Positions 8,380 to 17,107 are shown, counted from the stretch's first letter. The stretch: DNA of 38,475 nt from Phyllobacterium bourgognense (GCF_003337575.1 NZ_QPJM01000027.1:1-38475); one strand, 5' to 3'. Program-made: numbers and translations. The notes: a model not told the origin generated them from the sequence alone.

Positions 8380-9591
8380 TCAATCCGGCCAGCGCATCAG
8401 GCCAGCGATACGACGGGCGTAACGTTCTTCAAACGGGCTTGCGATGATTTCATTCGAGGCTCGTGCCTTGCTCAGCTCCTCGTCGAGACGGCTCGCCACG
8501 ATTTTCTCCTCGCCCGGATGCAGATTGCATGGATCCATATAGAAAAACCCATGCTCGGCCTCATGATCGCGAACGATGACCGGGTGGACCCCTCTCGCCA
8601 GTGCATCAGCGAGGTCCCAAGCCGTGATATGCGCTTCCTGCGGGTTGACCGTCACCCGCAAACGGTCAAGCGGATTGTGGGTTGGATCCGGCTCGATCCC
8701 GGCAGTGACGCCGGGCCTGCCCGTTAGCGTCTGCTTCCACAAGTTGAGATAGCCGTTTTCCTTTTCGCGGATAGCGGCATGGTCGCGCTTCTCCCAGGCT
8801 TCGAGTGCTGCGATGGTGCCAAGGATGCTTTCCTTGCCTAGCTTCATGCCGCGCCCAATGCCCATATTCTGCAGGAACGCATTGCGAACCAGATCCTTGC
8901 GCCCGGCAACAATACCGCCCGTTGGTCCGCCGAGGAACTTGTGCGACGAATAGAGCGCGATATCGGCACCCTCCGCGAGGAAGATTTTCAGATCGTACTC
9001 GGAAGCGGCGTCGACGATGACCGGAACACCACGTGCATGGCAAAGCTCGGCAAACGTCTTCAGGGCGATCAGGCCATACTGGACTGTGTGGTGCGAGACC
9101 ACGAAAACCGCGGCAGCCGTACGCTCATTGATGGCACCGTCGAGATGGTAGGGATAGCAGGACGTGGCCTGGCCGATAAGGACCGCCTTCGCACCCGCAA
9201 GCCTGATGCCTTGGTCAACCGGCGCGCCGTAGCTGACGACATGGCCAGTCTGTATGATGACTTCGTCCTTCAGGCCTGTCGTGTCCGGCAGTCGTTCAAT
9301 TGCGGCGAGATCGCTTCCGGTCATCGCCGCCGCCACGGCGAGACTGATTCCGGCCGAACAGGATGCAGTGACAAAGCCCGCATCGCCGCCCGTCAGCCGT
9401 GCGATCACCGGGCTCGCCCTCTTATGCAGATCGTTGATTTCCACAAATTGCGGGAGTATGGCACTCATTGCCGCGACCGCCTCCGGCACCACGATTGACG
9501 CCCCCAGCGATGTCATCGTCCCGGAAACGTTGATCACGGGTCTTAGTCCCAGCGACTGGCGTATATCGGGCTGCATATGAGAGTCGGTCAT
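8380..9591 (-). CDS. SelA/DgaE-like PLP-dependent enzyme
   Basis: A 403-residue fold-type I PLP protein of the family related to selenocysteine synthase SelA and to D-glucosaminate-6-phosphate ammonia-lyase DgaE. The lysine likely to bind PLP is K218 in [14 protein letters not shown], and an aspartate in [11 protein letters not shown] (D194) is placed to contact the pyridine ring. Length fits the family. True SelA is unlikely: no selD, selB or tRNA-Sec gene is nearby and the context is catabolic. A relative of this enzyme is often paired with the cog3964-type amidohydrolase found downstream, and DgaE-type enzymes eliminate ammonia from amino compounds. I infer an elimination or racemisation on an amino acid released by the amidohydrolase. 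The ATG at 9591 has a GAGGAG site. It diverges from the IclR gene and is followed closely by the ATPase. The substrate is unknown. Confidence 0.85.
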   Translation of the reverse strand: MTDSHMQPDIRQSLGLRPVINVSGTMTSLGASIVVPEAVAAMSAILPQFVEINDLHKRASPVIARLTGGDAGFVTASCSAGISLAVAAAMTGSDLAAIERLPDTTGLKDEVIIQTGHVVSYGAPVDQGIRLAGAKAVLIGQATSCYPYHLDGAINERTAAAVFVVSHHTVQYGLIALKTFAELCHARGVPVIVDAASEYDLKIFLAEGADIALYSSHKFLGGPTGGIVAGRKDLVRNAFLQNMGIGRGMKLGKESILGTIAALEAWEKRDHAAIREKENGYLNLWKQTLTGRPGVTAGIEPDPTHNPLDRLRVTVNPQEAHITAWDLADALARGVHPVIVRDHEAEHGFFYMDPCNLHPGEEKIVASRLDEELSKARASNEIIASPFEERYARRIAGLMRWPD

Positions 9592-9623
9592 GGTATTCTC
9601 CTCGAAGCGTATTCCGTTTGCTT

Positions 9624-9635
9624 GGCATATATGCC
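9624..9635. promoter_or_regulatory. 12-bp perfect palindrome in the IclR/SelA-like control region
   Basis: GGCATATATGCC is a perfect palindrome in the 100-bp space between divergent genes. It partly overlaps the 27-bp shared element at 9628-9654. It is a possible protein-binding site, but it has no second copy that I saw. Confidence 0.35.
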
Positions 9636-9654
9636 GTTATAATGTAATAAAGGG
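9628..9654. promoter_or_regulatory. Candidate IclR operator (copy A of a 27-bp shared element)
   Basis: Read on the minus strand, this 27-bp segment begins CCCTTTATT and ends TATA. It matches 15684-15710 at 21 of 27 positions. It contains a TATAAT hexamer (9638-9643) on the plus strand that could be the -10 box of the IclR gene. Because the two copies lie in the two control regions of the cluster, a shared regulator, probably the adjacent IclR protein, is inferred. Confidence 0.5.
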
Positions 9655-9691
9655 TCGAAAAAACTTTAGCGATAGTGCCAGGAGCCTAAGA

Positions 9692-10510
9692 GTGGACGCG
9701 AAGACATCAGACATGGACGCACCTATTTCCAGCGAAGAAACGACTGCCCGCCGCTCGCGTGTCAGCGGTATCGATCGTGCCCTGCAGGTTCTTGATTATC
9801 TGTACGAAACGGGAAATCCGGCGGGCGTCTACGCGATCGCCAAGGCCATTGGTGCCCCCCTTTCCACCGTCTATGTGATCATCGACGATCTCGTTGAAAA
9901 GAACCTCCTGTCGCGCAATGGCGATAATACCGTTTGGCTGGGCGCGCGGCTCTACCACTATGGTCTTGCCTATGCGCGCTCGCTGGATTTTCTCAATGTC
10001 GCCAATCACGAGATGCACAATCTCAGCCGCGTTTCGGGCGAAACGGTACAGGTCTGCGGTCGCGATGGCGATCATATGATGGTGCTGGCGATGGCTGACG
10101 GCCCGGGGCATTTTCAGGTGACGTCGCGCGTCGGCACCCGCGTGCCGCTCAACTGGACTGCATCCGGCCGCCTGCTTGTTGGCCATCTCCCCGAACAGGA
10201 ACGGCTGGACCTGTTCGAGCATTGCGCGAAATCCTCTCCGACCGGGCGCGCCGTGATCGATCCGTCCGTTTTGTCCGAGTCGGCAAAACAAGCCCTGCAG
10301 GCACGCATCTCCATACAGGCGGGCGAATCCGACTATGCGGTTGCCTGTGTCGCCTCGCCGATCTGCGATGACAATGGCGCCTGTATTGCCACCATTTCCA
10401 TCGTTCTGCCCGAACAGAAGATCACCGACAATCCTGATCGCTACACAGCCGAGGTCAAGGCTTCGGCGGAGCGGATCGAAACGGTGATGGGCTGGCGCAG
10501 TCATTCCTGA
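9692..10510 (+). CDS. IclR family transcriptional regulator
   Basis: A DNA-binding regulator of about 272 residues. An N-terminal winged helix (ALQVLDYLYETGNP..GVYAIAKAIGAPLSTVYVIIDDLVEKNLLSR) is followed by a C-terminal IclR effector domain (about residues 100-270, with LNWTASGRLLVGHLP and IASISIV-like strands). The start is uncertain. GTG 9692 has AGGAG seven bases upstream and is preferred; ATG 9713 is the alternative, and the longer open frame from 9590 would overlap the divergent gene. It lies in the middle of the uptake and catabolism cluster, diverges from the SelA-like gene and converges with the RidA-family gene. It is therefore the likely regulator of both halves, presumably responding to the imported compound or a breakdown product. 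Confidence 0.9.
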   Translation: MDAKTSDMDAPISSEETTARRSRVSGIDRALQVLDYLYETGNPAGVYAIAKAIGAPLSTVYVIIDDLVEKNLLSRNGDNTVWLGARLYHYGLAYARSLDFLNVANHEMHNLSRVSGETVQVCGRDGDHMMVLAMADGPGHFQVTSRVGTRVPLNWTASGRLLVGHLPEQERLDLFEHCAKSSPTGRAVIDPSVLSESAKQALQARISIQAGESDYAVACVASPICDDNGACIATISIVLPEQKITDNPDRYTAEVKASAERIETVMGWRSHS

Positions 10511-10512
10511 TC

Positions 10513-11010
10513 TCAATCCTTCAATGAAATAATTGCCTCGATTTCCACGGTGATATTGCCGGGCAGCGAACTGAAGCCAACGGCTGAACGCGCATGGTTG
10601 CCGGCTTCACCAAAAACATCGATCAGCAAGTCCGAGCACCCATTGATGACCGAGGGATGATCGGCAAAATCCGGTACTGCGTTGACCATGCCCAGAAGCT
10701 TCACCACACGTTTCACCCGCCGCAAATCTCCGAGCGCCGAATGCATGACCGCCAGCAGGTTGATACCGGTCAGACGCGCATGCTTATAGGCTTCGTCGAC
10801 GCCTACATAACCTCCGACCTTGCCGGTATGCATGTACCCGTCGTCTTCCCGCGGGCCCTGTCCCGACAGGTACAGCATATTGCCTTCCTGGATGTGGGTG
10901 ACGAAATTCGCGATCGGGCTCGGCGCCGGGGGAAGAACTATGCCCAGCGCCTTGAGACGATCATAGGGGGAAACGTCGGCGTCGATTGCCGGACTTGACA
11001 GGTCACTCAA
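10513..11010 (-). CDS. RidA (YjgF/UK114) family protein
   Basis: RidA-family proteins hydrolyse reactive enamines and imines released by PLP enzymes. This 165-residue version belongs to the longer, less studied subgroup with an N-terminal helix (SPYDRLKALGIVLPPAP). It shows the core motifs NMLYLSGQGP, GINLLAVMHSALGDLRRVKRVVK and the ligand-binding arginine in HARSAVGFSSLPGN. The open frame extends far upstream through the amidohydrolase gene, but that extension is low-complexity shadow sequence. The TTG at 11010, with GAGGA upstream and 10 bases after the amidohydrolase stop, is the likely start. It is the last gene of the SBP-permease-amidohydrolase operon and ends two bases from the converging IclR gene. 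Its presence with a PLP enzyme suggests that the pathway makes an enamine or imine. Confidence 0.87.
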   Translation of the reverse strand: MSDLSSPAIDADVSPYDRLKALGIVLPPAPSPIANFVTHIQEGNMLYLSGQGPREDDGYMHTGKVGGYVGVDEAYKHARLTGINLLAVMHSALGDLRRVKRVVKLLGMVNAVPDFADHPSVINGCSDLLIDVFGEAGNHARSAVGFSSLPGNITVEIEAIISLKD

Positions 11011-11020
11011 GGCGAATTCC

Positions 11021-12247
11021 TCAACGGTATGAATAGGGCGCCATGGCACCGGATGTTTCAGGCTTGACGGGCTGGTAGCGGCTGGCGGCGATTGGTTCAT
11101 TGCCGAGCACTGCCCAGTGTGGCTCGAACAATTTGTCGAGCCTTGCTTCGTAACCCATCGAGTCGATGACTGTGAGATCGGAATCGGCGAGCTCGAAGAT
11201 GGTGAAGTCCGCACGCGTTCCGACCGACAAGAGGTTATCAGTCGGCAGATTGATCGCCGATGCGGGAGAGATCGTCACTGCTTCCACCACCTTGTCGAAC
11301 GGCATGCCGACGCTCAGGAGTTTGGACATCGTGGTGCCGAGGTCCCACACTGCGAAGTTCAGGCTGCGTAGATGAATATCGGTCGAGATCGAAAACGGCA
11401 GAAGTCCACGCTGGATCGCGACTTCCGCCACGCGAAACGAGAACGATGCGCCGCCGTGACCGATGTCGAGACGAATGCCCTCCCCTGCACAACGCGCCGC
11501 AAGTTCGAACAGATCATCGTCCTCGATGATGCTGCTGCCGACCTTGCCGTTGAAGCAGTGTGTGATGATATCTCCCGGGCCGAGGATTTCCAGCACTTCG
11601 TCATAGAGTGCCGGCGGTTCGCCAACATGCACCATCATCGGGATTTTCAGTATTTTGGCGAGCTTCTTGCCGACTTTAACCGGAGTGACACCCCAGGAGC
11701 CTGTGATCACATGGCTGGCACGCACCTTCAGTCCGACGATGTGATCACGGTTTTCATTAACGCAGGCAACTGTACGATCGATATCGATCGACTTGATATC
11801 GCTGAGTTCGCTGACCCGGTTGCAGGCCACGAGCCCGATGGAGCCCAGGTTCAGAAACGCCTTGATACGTTCGCGTGCCGGATCAATGATGTATTCGCGA
11901 AATCCGTGGAAATTGGCTTCACCTGCCGAACCCGCATCAACGATGGTGGTGACACCCCGCTCGGCGCCGCATAGTTGCGGACGCACCGAAATATCCGTGC
12001 CGCCGTGCCAGATATGTGTGTGCAGATCGACCCAGCCCGGGGAAATCCATGCGCCCATGCCGTCGACACGGCGCACATCGCCATCGACATTCAGCGAAGG
12101 ACCAAGCTCGGCAATCCTGCCGTCAGCATCGATCAGGATATCGATGCTGGACGACGGCGTATTCGGTCCGAACGAAACCGGTTTGACATTGGTCAGCAGC
12201 AAGCGCCCTTCCATTGGAGAACCGGCGGTTGCAGAAGAGGCAGGCAT
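11021..12247 (-). CDS. Amidohydrolase superfamily enzyme, cog3964 type (often mislabelled dihydroorotase)
   Basis: A cytoplasmic metal-dependent hydrolase of 408 residues. The superfamily binuclear site is complete: H76-T-H78 on the first strand, K174 (likely carboxylated) in VGLKVRAS, H207 in MVHVGEPP, H230 in IITHCFNGK and the catalytic D290 in ISTDIH. Motifs such as DLHTHIWHGGTDIS and LDIGHGGASFSF mark it as the cog3964 group rather than dihydroorotase or adenine deaminase. From memory, characterised members from Agrobacterium and Ochrobactrum hydrolyse acetyl-(R)-mandelate-type esters; the natural substrate is not known. The ATG at 12247 lies two bases after the permease stop. It is cotranscribed with a peptide-type importer and a RidA protein, so an imported acylated hydroxy or amino acid is the likely substrate. 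Confidence 0.9.
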   Translation of the reverse strand: MPASSATAGSPMEGRLLLTNVKPVSFGPNTPSSSIDILIDADGRIAELGPSLNVDGDVRRVDGMGAWISPGWVDLHTHIWHGGTDISVRPQLCGAERGVTTIVDAGSAGEANFHGFREYIIDPARERIKAFLNLGSIGLVACNRVSELSDIKSIDIDRTVACVNENRDHIVGLKVRASHVITGSWGVTPVKVGKKLAKILKIPMMVHVGEPPALYDEVLEILGPGDIITHCFNGKVGSSIIEDDDLFELAARCAGEGIRLDIGHGGASFSFRVAEVAIQRGLLPFSISTDIHLRSLNFAVWDLGTTMSKLLSVGMPFDKVVEAVTISPASAINLPTDNLLSVGTRADFTIFELADSDLTVIDSMGYEARLDKLFEPHWAVLGNEPIAASRYQPVKPETSGAMAPYSYR

Positions 12248-12249
12248 GA

Positions 12250-13119
12250 TCAAAGATCCTTTCTGAGGCGGGGGTCGAGAAGGTCGCGGAAACCGTCGCC
12301 GACCATCTGCAGGGAGAGAACGGCAAGCACGATGGCGATGCCGGGGAATAGCGTCATCCAGTCCGCCTTGCCGATATATTGACGACCCGACGCGATCATC
12401 GTGCCCCAGGTTGGCACTTCCGGGCTGACGCCAAGTCCGAGGAATGAGAGACCGGCTTCCGCGAGCATGGCATTGGCGAACAGGAATGTCCCTTGCACGA
12501 GAATCGGCGATAGCAGATTGCGCAGAATATGCCGCGTCATGATATGCGGCGTGGAGATTCCAAGCGAGGTCGCCGCCTCCACATAGGGCAGTTCGCGAAT
12601 GACCAATGTCGAGGCGCGAACGATACGAGCGAGGCGCGGCGCATAGACGATACTAAGCGCGACAATGACCGTGGTCAGCGATGGCCCGAGTGCTGCAACG
12701 AGCGCAATCGCCAACAGAATATCCGGAAAAGCCATCATCGCGTCGATCAGGCGGGTAATCGGCGCGTCGAGTTTCTGGAAAAATCCAGCGAGGATGCCGA
12801 GGGTCACGCCGATCAGCGACGCAAGCACCACCACGGCGAAACCGACCAATAGCGACAACCGCGCCGAAAAGATCGTCCGCGAGAATACGTCGCGGCCGAA
12901 TTCGTCCGTGCCGAAGAACCACTTCATGTCCGGTGGCTTGAGACGGTTGACGATGGACAATTTGCTCGGCGAATAGGGTGTGATCAGGGGTGCGAAGACC
13001 GCAAGGAGCACGAAGATGGCGAGAACGATCAGCCCGAACAGAACGGTCTTGCGCCGGATCAGGATCCGGAAAAACTTCGAGCGCTCGCTTGTAGGGACGT
13101 TGGTTGCGATATCGGCCAT
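12250..13119 (-). CDS. Dipeptide-type ABC permease (DppC-like)
   Basis: Inner-membrane channel subunit of 289 residues. It has an N-terminal transmembrane helix (TVLFGLIVLAIFVLLAVFAPLI), the DppC hallmark FFGTDEFGRDVFSR, and five further hydrophobic segments. The ATPase-docking loop EAATSLGISTPHIMTRHILRN is typical (EAA motif). The start ATG at 13119 overlaps the end of the DppB-like gene. It pairs with that gene and with the double ATPase encoded at 6550-8364. Confidence 0.94.
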   Translation of the reverse strand: MADIATNVPTSERSKFFRILIRRKTVLFGLIVLAIFVLLAVFAPLITPYSPSKLSIVNRLKPPDMKWFFGTDEFGRDVFSRTIFSARLSLLVGFAVVVLASLIGVTLGILAGFFQKLDAPITRLIDAMMAFPDILLAIALVAALGPSLTTVIVALSIVYAPRLARIVRASTLVIRELPYVEAATSLGISTPHIMTRHILRNLLSPILVQGTFLFANAMLAEAGLSFLGLGVSPEVPTWGTMIASGRQYIGKADWMTLFPGIAIVLAVLSLQMVGDGFRDLLDPRLRKDL

Positions 13120-14060
13120 CAGTAGCGCACCCTTGGATCGACGACGAGGTAGAGCATATCGATGGCGAAGTTGATGAGGACGTACAGCGCTGCGATGATC
13201 AGCAGCGCGCCCTGGATGACAGGGTAATCCCGCCGCAGTACCGCCGACACGACAAGACTGCCGACACCGGGAAGACCAAACACGGTCTCTGTGACGACAG
13301 CACCCGAGATCAGCACGGCAGCTGTCAGACCGAGGACGGTGAGGATCGGTATCAGCGCGTTCTTGAAGGCATGTTTTAGGACGACCCGCCGCTCATCCAC
13401 ACCCTTGGCGCGCGCTGTGCGAATATAATCGTCGCCGAGCACATCGAGCATGGAGGCGCGGGTGAAACGCATGATGAGCGCGGAAGAGACGATGCCGAGC
13501 GCAAACGCCGGCAGCACCAGATAGCCAAGCCGCTCCATCAACGATGTTCCCGGCCCGCCATAACCGGATACCGGAAACAGGCCGAACCGCACGGCAAATA
13601 TCTGCATCAAGATGAGTCCCAGCCAGAAGCTCGGGATGCTTGCAGCAAGCATCGCTACTGCTGTTGCTGCCTGATCGAAAAATGACCCGCGCCGGTATGC
13701 AGCATAGATGCCGATTGGAATGGCGATGACGCTGGCGATCAGCAGCGAGAAAATCGTGAGAAAGAAGGTCGGCTCGGCGCGCTGGGCCAACGCCTGCAGT
13801 ACGGGCTGGTTGAGAAAGATGGACTGCCCGAGATCGCCCTTGAACAGATTGCCGATGAAATAGACATATTGCAGCAGAATGGATTGATCGAGCCCGAGTT
13901 GCTGACGCAGCGCCGCAATATCCGCCGCAGTTGCCTCCGGCCCGAGCATCACGGCAGCGGGATCCCCTGGCGTGACGCGCACGATGATGAAAACTATCGT
14001 CACCACCAGGAACATCACGATGATCATGCCGATAAAGCGTTGGAGTATGTAGCGGAGCAT
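13119..14060 (-). CDS. Dipeptide-type ABC permease (DppB-like)
   Basis: Inner-membrane channel subunit of 313 residues, the normal DppB length. The first helix (IGMIIVMFLVVTIVFIIVRV) is followed by the family motif TPGDPAAVMLGP, then five more membrane segments. The EAA-type loop is RTARAKGVDERRVVLKHAFKNALIP, and the ending is the typical LYLVVDPRVRY. It follows the binding-protein gene by 86 bp, a gap that holds a hairpin, and overlaps the DppC-like gene. Confidence 0.94.
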   Translation of the reverse strand: MLRYILQRFIGMIIVMFLVVTIVFIIVRVTPGDPAAVMLGPEATAADIAALRQQLGLDQSILLQYVYFIGNLFKGDLGQSIFLNQPVLQALAQRAEPTFFLTIFSLLIASVIAIPIGIYAAYRRGSFFDQAATAVAMLAASIPSFWLGLILMQIFAVRFGLFPVSGYGGPGTSLMERLGYLVLPAFALGIVSSALIMRFTRASMLDVLGDDYIRTARAKGVDERRVVLKHAFKNALIPILTVLGLTAAVLISGAVVTETVFGLPGVGSLVVSAVLRRDYPVIQGALLIIAALYVLINFAIDMLYLVVDPRVRY

Positions 14061-14099
14061 CTGGTCGGATCGTTCTCTCTTGCAGTTTTACTGAAGAAT

Positions 14100-14134
14100 G
14101 GTCGCAGGCCCTGGGGAAGCCCCTGCCCGCGACC
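14100..14134 (-). other. Hairpin between binding-protein and permease genes
   Basis: GGTCGC (14100-14105) pairs with GCGACC (14129-14134), extended by GGC/GCC after one mismatch. No T-run follows. A hairpin here could stabilise the binding-protein mRNA or lower read-through to the permeases, as in the other two ABC loci of this window. Confidence 0.4.
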
Positions 14135-14146
14135 GTTGCGCCTGCG

Positions 14147-15676
14147 CTATTGCTTCAGCGACACGTTCCAGAAATAGGGCCATGGCGCTGGCGTGAAACC
14201 TTCCAGCTTTGCTGACTTGGCCGAGAGCGCGTTGAAATCGCCGATCTTGATGATTGGGACTTCGGCATAGATCACTTTTTGTACTTCGCCCCAAAGTTCA
14301 ACGCGCTTCTTTGGATCGACTTCAGAGTTAAACGCATCGACGGCCGCCTTGCGTGCAGGCGTATCCCAATTACCGGGCGCGCTGGTCGACATGGCACCAA
14401 TCAGAGCCGGCTCCGGCAGGAAGGGACTGTGGCTGATATAGATGTCCCAGAGTTTCGGGTCGGCACGGCGCTGGGTCAGCGTTGCCCAGTCCACGACCTG
14501 CATATCCACCGTGAAGCCCGCAGCCTTCAGATACTCGGCGGCAACCTGTGCCATCTTGTAGTGGAATTCATATTGGCGGCTGGTGAGAATGCGGATCGGT
14601 TCGTTATTGTAGCCGGCCTTCTTCATCAGTTCGGCAGCCTTTTCCGGATCGGCGACGTTGTAGGCGCCTTCGGTGCCCGCATCGGTCTTCCAGCTATAGC
14701 CGTCGGGATACATCGACGCATTCAGCGAATAGAAATCCGTACTGCCGAAGGCCGCTGCCATCATGTCTTCCATGCTGAGCGAATCGCGAATGGCCAGTCT
14801 GATATCCTGGTTCTTGGTGATACCCGTACTGGTGTTCATGACGAAGACCGGCCAGCCGAATGGCTTGAGCAAAACGGCTTCAGTGGTTTTCTGGTCTTTC
14901 AGCCGGTCGTAGGCTTCAACCGGAAGGCTGTCGACGTAGTCGAACTGACCCGAAACTGCGCCTTCGACGCGTGTATTGGCATCCGGCACAGGAACAAAGC
15001 GAATTTCATCCAGATATTGATGACGCGCACCACCATAGCCGTTTTCGTCGCCCTCGGGTGATGTGTAGCCGTCGAAACGTGCCAGCTGGATATATTGGTC
15101 TGCCTTGCGCTCCTTCAGCATATACGGCCCCGTACCGACCGGATCGGTCATCGGATTTTGCTGCTTCTCGCTCGGGAGAATGATCGCGGCGGCATTGTTG
15201 AAAGCCAGCAGCGAAACGAGCGGGGCATAAGGCGCGTTGAGAGTGATTTTGACAGTGGCGGGATCGACAGCTTCGATCGAAGCGATCATCGAGGCTGTCT
15301 GCTTGCCGCGTGAGGCAACTTCTGTCCAGCGTTTCAGCGACGCGACGACGTCGGTCGAATCCATATCCGTGCCGTCATGGAACTTGACGCCGGTGCGAAG
15401 CTTTATCGTGTAGACTTTGCCGTCAGGCGAAACTTCGGGAAGACTGGCAGCGAGAAGTGGTGTGACGTTCCAGCTTTTGTCGAATGTATAAAGGGTTTCG
15501 AAAATATGCTGCGAGACGATGCCGACAAGATCCGCTGTCGAGGCCATGGCATCGAGCGTTGGCGGCTCGCCGATTGTGGCGACATTGATGACCCCGCCTT
15601 TTGTCTGAGCAAAAGCGGAGGGGCCAAGAGCAATCAGCGCTGAACCAATGAGAAGTGCAAGCTTCAGTGATTTCAT
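14147..15676 (-). CDS. ABC transporter substrate-binding protein, family 5 (peptide/opine/nickel type)
   Basis: A periplasmic ligand-binding protein of 509 residues. It has a clear signal peptide (MKSLKLALLIGSALIALGPSAFAQ) and family-5 features: VNVATIGEPPTLDAM near the mature N-terminus, LRTGVKFHDGTDMDSTDVVASLKRW, and DPVGTGPYMLKE. Family-5 proteins bind peptides, opines, glutathione, oligosaccharides or nickel, so the ligand cannot be read from the sequence. It is the first gene of an operon with DppB, DppC, amidohydrolase and RidA genes. It has its own promoter region (TATAAT at 15710-15705) that overlaps a candidate IclR operator. The ATG at 15676 is preceded by AAAGGGA. Confidence 0.94.
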   Translation of the reverse strand: MKSLKLALLIGSALIALGPSAFAQTKGGVINVATIGEPPTLDAMASTADLVGIVSQHIFETLYTFDKSWNVTPLLAASLPEVSPDGKVYTIKLRTGVKFHDGTDMDSTDVVASLKRWTEVASRGKQTASMIASIEAVDPATVKITLNAPYAPLVSLLAFNNAAAIILPSEKQQNPMTDPVGTGPYMLKERKADQYIQLARFDGYTSPEGDENGYGGARHQYLDEIRFVPVPDANTRVEGAVSGQFDYVDSLPVEAYDRLKDQKTTEAVLLKPFGWPVFVMNTSTGITKNQDIRLAIRDSLSMEDMMAAAFGSTDFYSLNASMYPDGYSWKTDAGTEGAYNVADPEKAAELMKKAGYNNEPIRILTSRQYEFHYKMAQVAAEYLKAAGFTVDMQVVDWATLTQRRADPKLWDIYISHSPFLPEPALIGAMSTSAPGNWDTPARKAAVDAFNSEVDPKKRVELWGEVQKVIYAEVPIIKIGDFNALSAKSAKLEGFTPAPWPYFWNVSLKQ

Positions 15677-15683
15677 GACGGTT

Positions 15684-15710
15684 CCCTTTATTCCACAATA
15701 ATGGATTATA
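15684..15710. promoter_or_regulatory. Candidate IclR operator over the binding-protein promoter (copy B of a 27-bp shared element)
   Basis: This segment begins CCCTTTATT and ends TATA, and matches copy A (minus strand of 9654-9628) at 21 of 27 positions. It contains an imperfect inverted repeat, TATTCCA (15689-15695) and TGGATTA (15702-15708), six bases apart. On the minus strand its end supplies TATAAT, the likely -10 box of the operon. A protein bound here would cover the promoter, as expected of a repressor. Confidence 0.5.
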
Positions 15711-15754
15711 GTGTTTTATAGTAGAATAAGAACAAATGCTGGCGGGGCTGTCAA

Positions 15755-15798
15755 TTCAAAAAACAAAAGGGCCGCGTGATGAAGCGCAGCCCCTTTGT
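15755..15798 (-). terminator. Intrinsic terminator of the rhaD-rhaI operon
   Basis: A 14-bp inverted repeat with two G-T type pairs (15763-15776 and 15785-15798, loop of 8) is followed on the minus strand by TTTTGTTTTTTG. It sits just downstream of rhaI and separates it from the next operon on the same strand. Confidence 0.7.
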
Positions 15799-15817
15799 TT
15801 TGATGGGAGTAGATGGA

Positions 15818-17107
15818 TTAAATTATTCCGCCGCCGCCCGCGACACTTGCCGGTCGTTCTTTACCAACTCGTTCGCGGTAACCACTCTTGCGATAGGTGG
15901 CAACAGGATCGATCGCTCCGGCTGATCGTCGACGCGCCTCGGCGAGAATTGGTTCGACATCGGTGCGGTAGGCTCTCTTCAATGCGTCGGAAGCCATCAG
16001 CGCATCGTTCTCATCCTGGTAAGCGCTCAATGCCTTTCGATCCACCAGCAAAGCCTGAGCGTAGGCCCGGCGAATTTCATTGGCACTTGAAATCAGGCTT
16101 TCTATCGGATCTGTGACATTGTGCGACTGATCGATCATGTGGGCGGGATGGAAGTCTACGCCGCGATCTTCCGCGTCGACCAGTTCATTGAAGACGAGAA
16201 ACAGGCGATAGGGATCTATTGATCCGGCATCGAGATCGTCATCGCCATATTTGGAATCGTTGAAATGGAAGCCGCCGAGTTTCTTGAACTGGATCAGCCG
16301 CGAAACGACCATCTCGATATTGGTATTCGGGGCATGATGGCCAAGATCGACAAGACAATAGGCTTTCGGTCCCAATGTCTGCGCGATCAGATAGTTTGTC
16401 CCCCAATCCTGTACCACGGTCGAATAGAAAGCCGGCTCATACATCTTGTGCTCGGAGAAGATGCGCCAATCATCCGGCAGCGCCTTATATATTTCCGACA
16501 TTGATCCGAGATAACGCTCGAAGGCTTTGGCAAAATTGCTCTGCCCCGGAAAATTGGAGCCATCGCCAACCCACACGGTCAGGGCTTTCGAGCCAATCGC
16601 TGCACCGATCTCGATACATTCGATGTTGTGCTCGATCGCCTGTGTCCGCGTCGAAGCATTCGCATGGCTGAGCGATCCATATTTGTAGGAATGCGCCTGA
16701 TCGGGTGCATCGGAGAACGTGTTGGAATTCATTGCATCGAAACCAAGGCCGTGTGCATCGGCATGAGCCTTCAAATGTTTCGGATCCGCCTTGTCCCAGG
16801 GGATATGTAACGACACATACGGGGTTGTCCGCGTCAATTGCTGGATCACCGCACAATCGTCGAGCTTGTCGAAGATGCCGCGCGGCTCGCCTATGCCGGG
16901 AAAGCGCGCAAAGCGCGTTCCACCCGTGCCAACACCCCACGAGGGCACGGCGACGAAAAAGTCCGCGACCTTGTTGGTGATCGCGTCAATGTCGATGTTG
17001 CGTCGCACGAGATGAGCGCCCAGCGCCTCGTAGTCGCTCTTGTGCGCAGCGAGCAGCCGGTCGTTTTCGGCCGCAATCAGTTCACCGGAAATATGTAGCT
17101 CAGCCAT
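15818..17107 (-). CDS. rhaI: L-rhamnose isomerase (rhizobial type)
   Basis: Converts L-rhamnose to L-rhamnulose in the cytoplasm. The 429-residue protein belongs to the TIM-barrel, divalent-metal sugar isomerases, of the kind found in rhizobia and Pseudomonas rather than the enteric RhaA. Likely metal-site segments are ECIEIGAAIG, SEHKMYEPAFY, LVDLGHHAPNTNIE and GGFHFNDSKYGDDDLDAG. Length is close to that of the family. The ATG at 17107 has GGGAGGA upstream and lies 24 bases after rhaD, so the two genes form an operon read away from rhaR. The end of the protein is unusually glycine-rich (VAGGGGII). Confidence 0.94.
   Translation of the reverse strand: MAELHISGELIAAENDRLLAAHKSDYEALGAHLVRRNIDIDAITNKVADFFVAVPSWGVGTGGTRFARFPGIGEPRGIFDKLDDCAVIQQLTRTTPYVSLHIPWDKADPKHLKAHADAHGLGFDAMNSNTFSDAPDQAHSYKYGSLSHANASTRTQAIEHNIECIEIGAAIGSKALTVWVGDGSNFPGQSNFAKAFERYLGSMSEIYKALPDDWRIFSEHKMYEPAFYSTVVQDWGTNYLIAQTLGPKAYCLVDLGHHAPNTNIEMVVSRLIQFKKLGGFHFNDSKYGDDDLDAGSIDPYRLFLVFNELVDAEDRGVDFHPAHMIDQSHNVTDPIESLISSANEIRRAYAQALLVDRKALSAYQDENDALMASDALKRAYRTDVEPILAEARRRSAGAIDPVATYRKSGYRERVGKERPASVAGGGGII

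Noticed and set aside
8380..9591. Selenocysteine synthase (SelA)
   Set aside because: The fold is related, but no other selenocysteine gene is present and the context is catabolic. Called SelA/DgaE-like instead.
11021..12247. Dihydroorotase or adenine deaminase
   Set aside because: The motifs fit the cog3964 group, and there are no pyrimidine or purine genes nearby.
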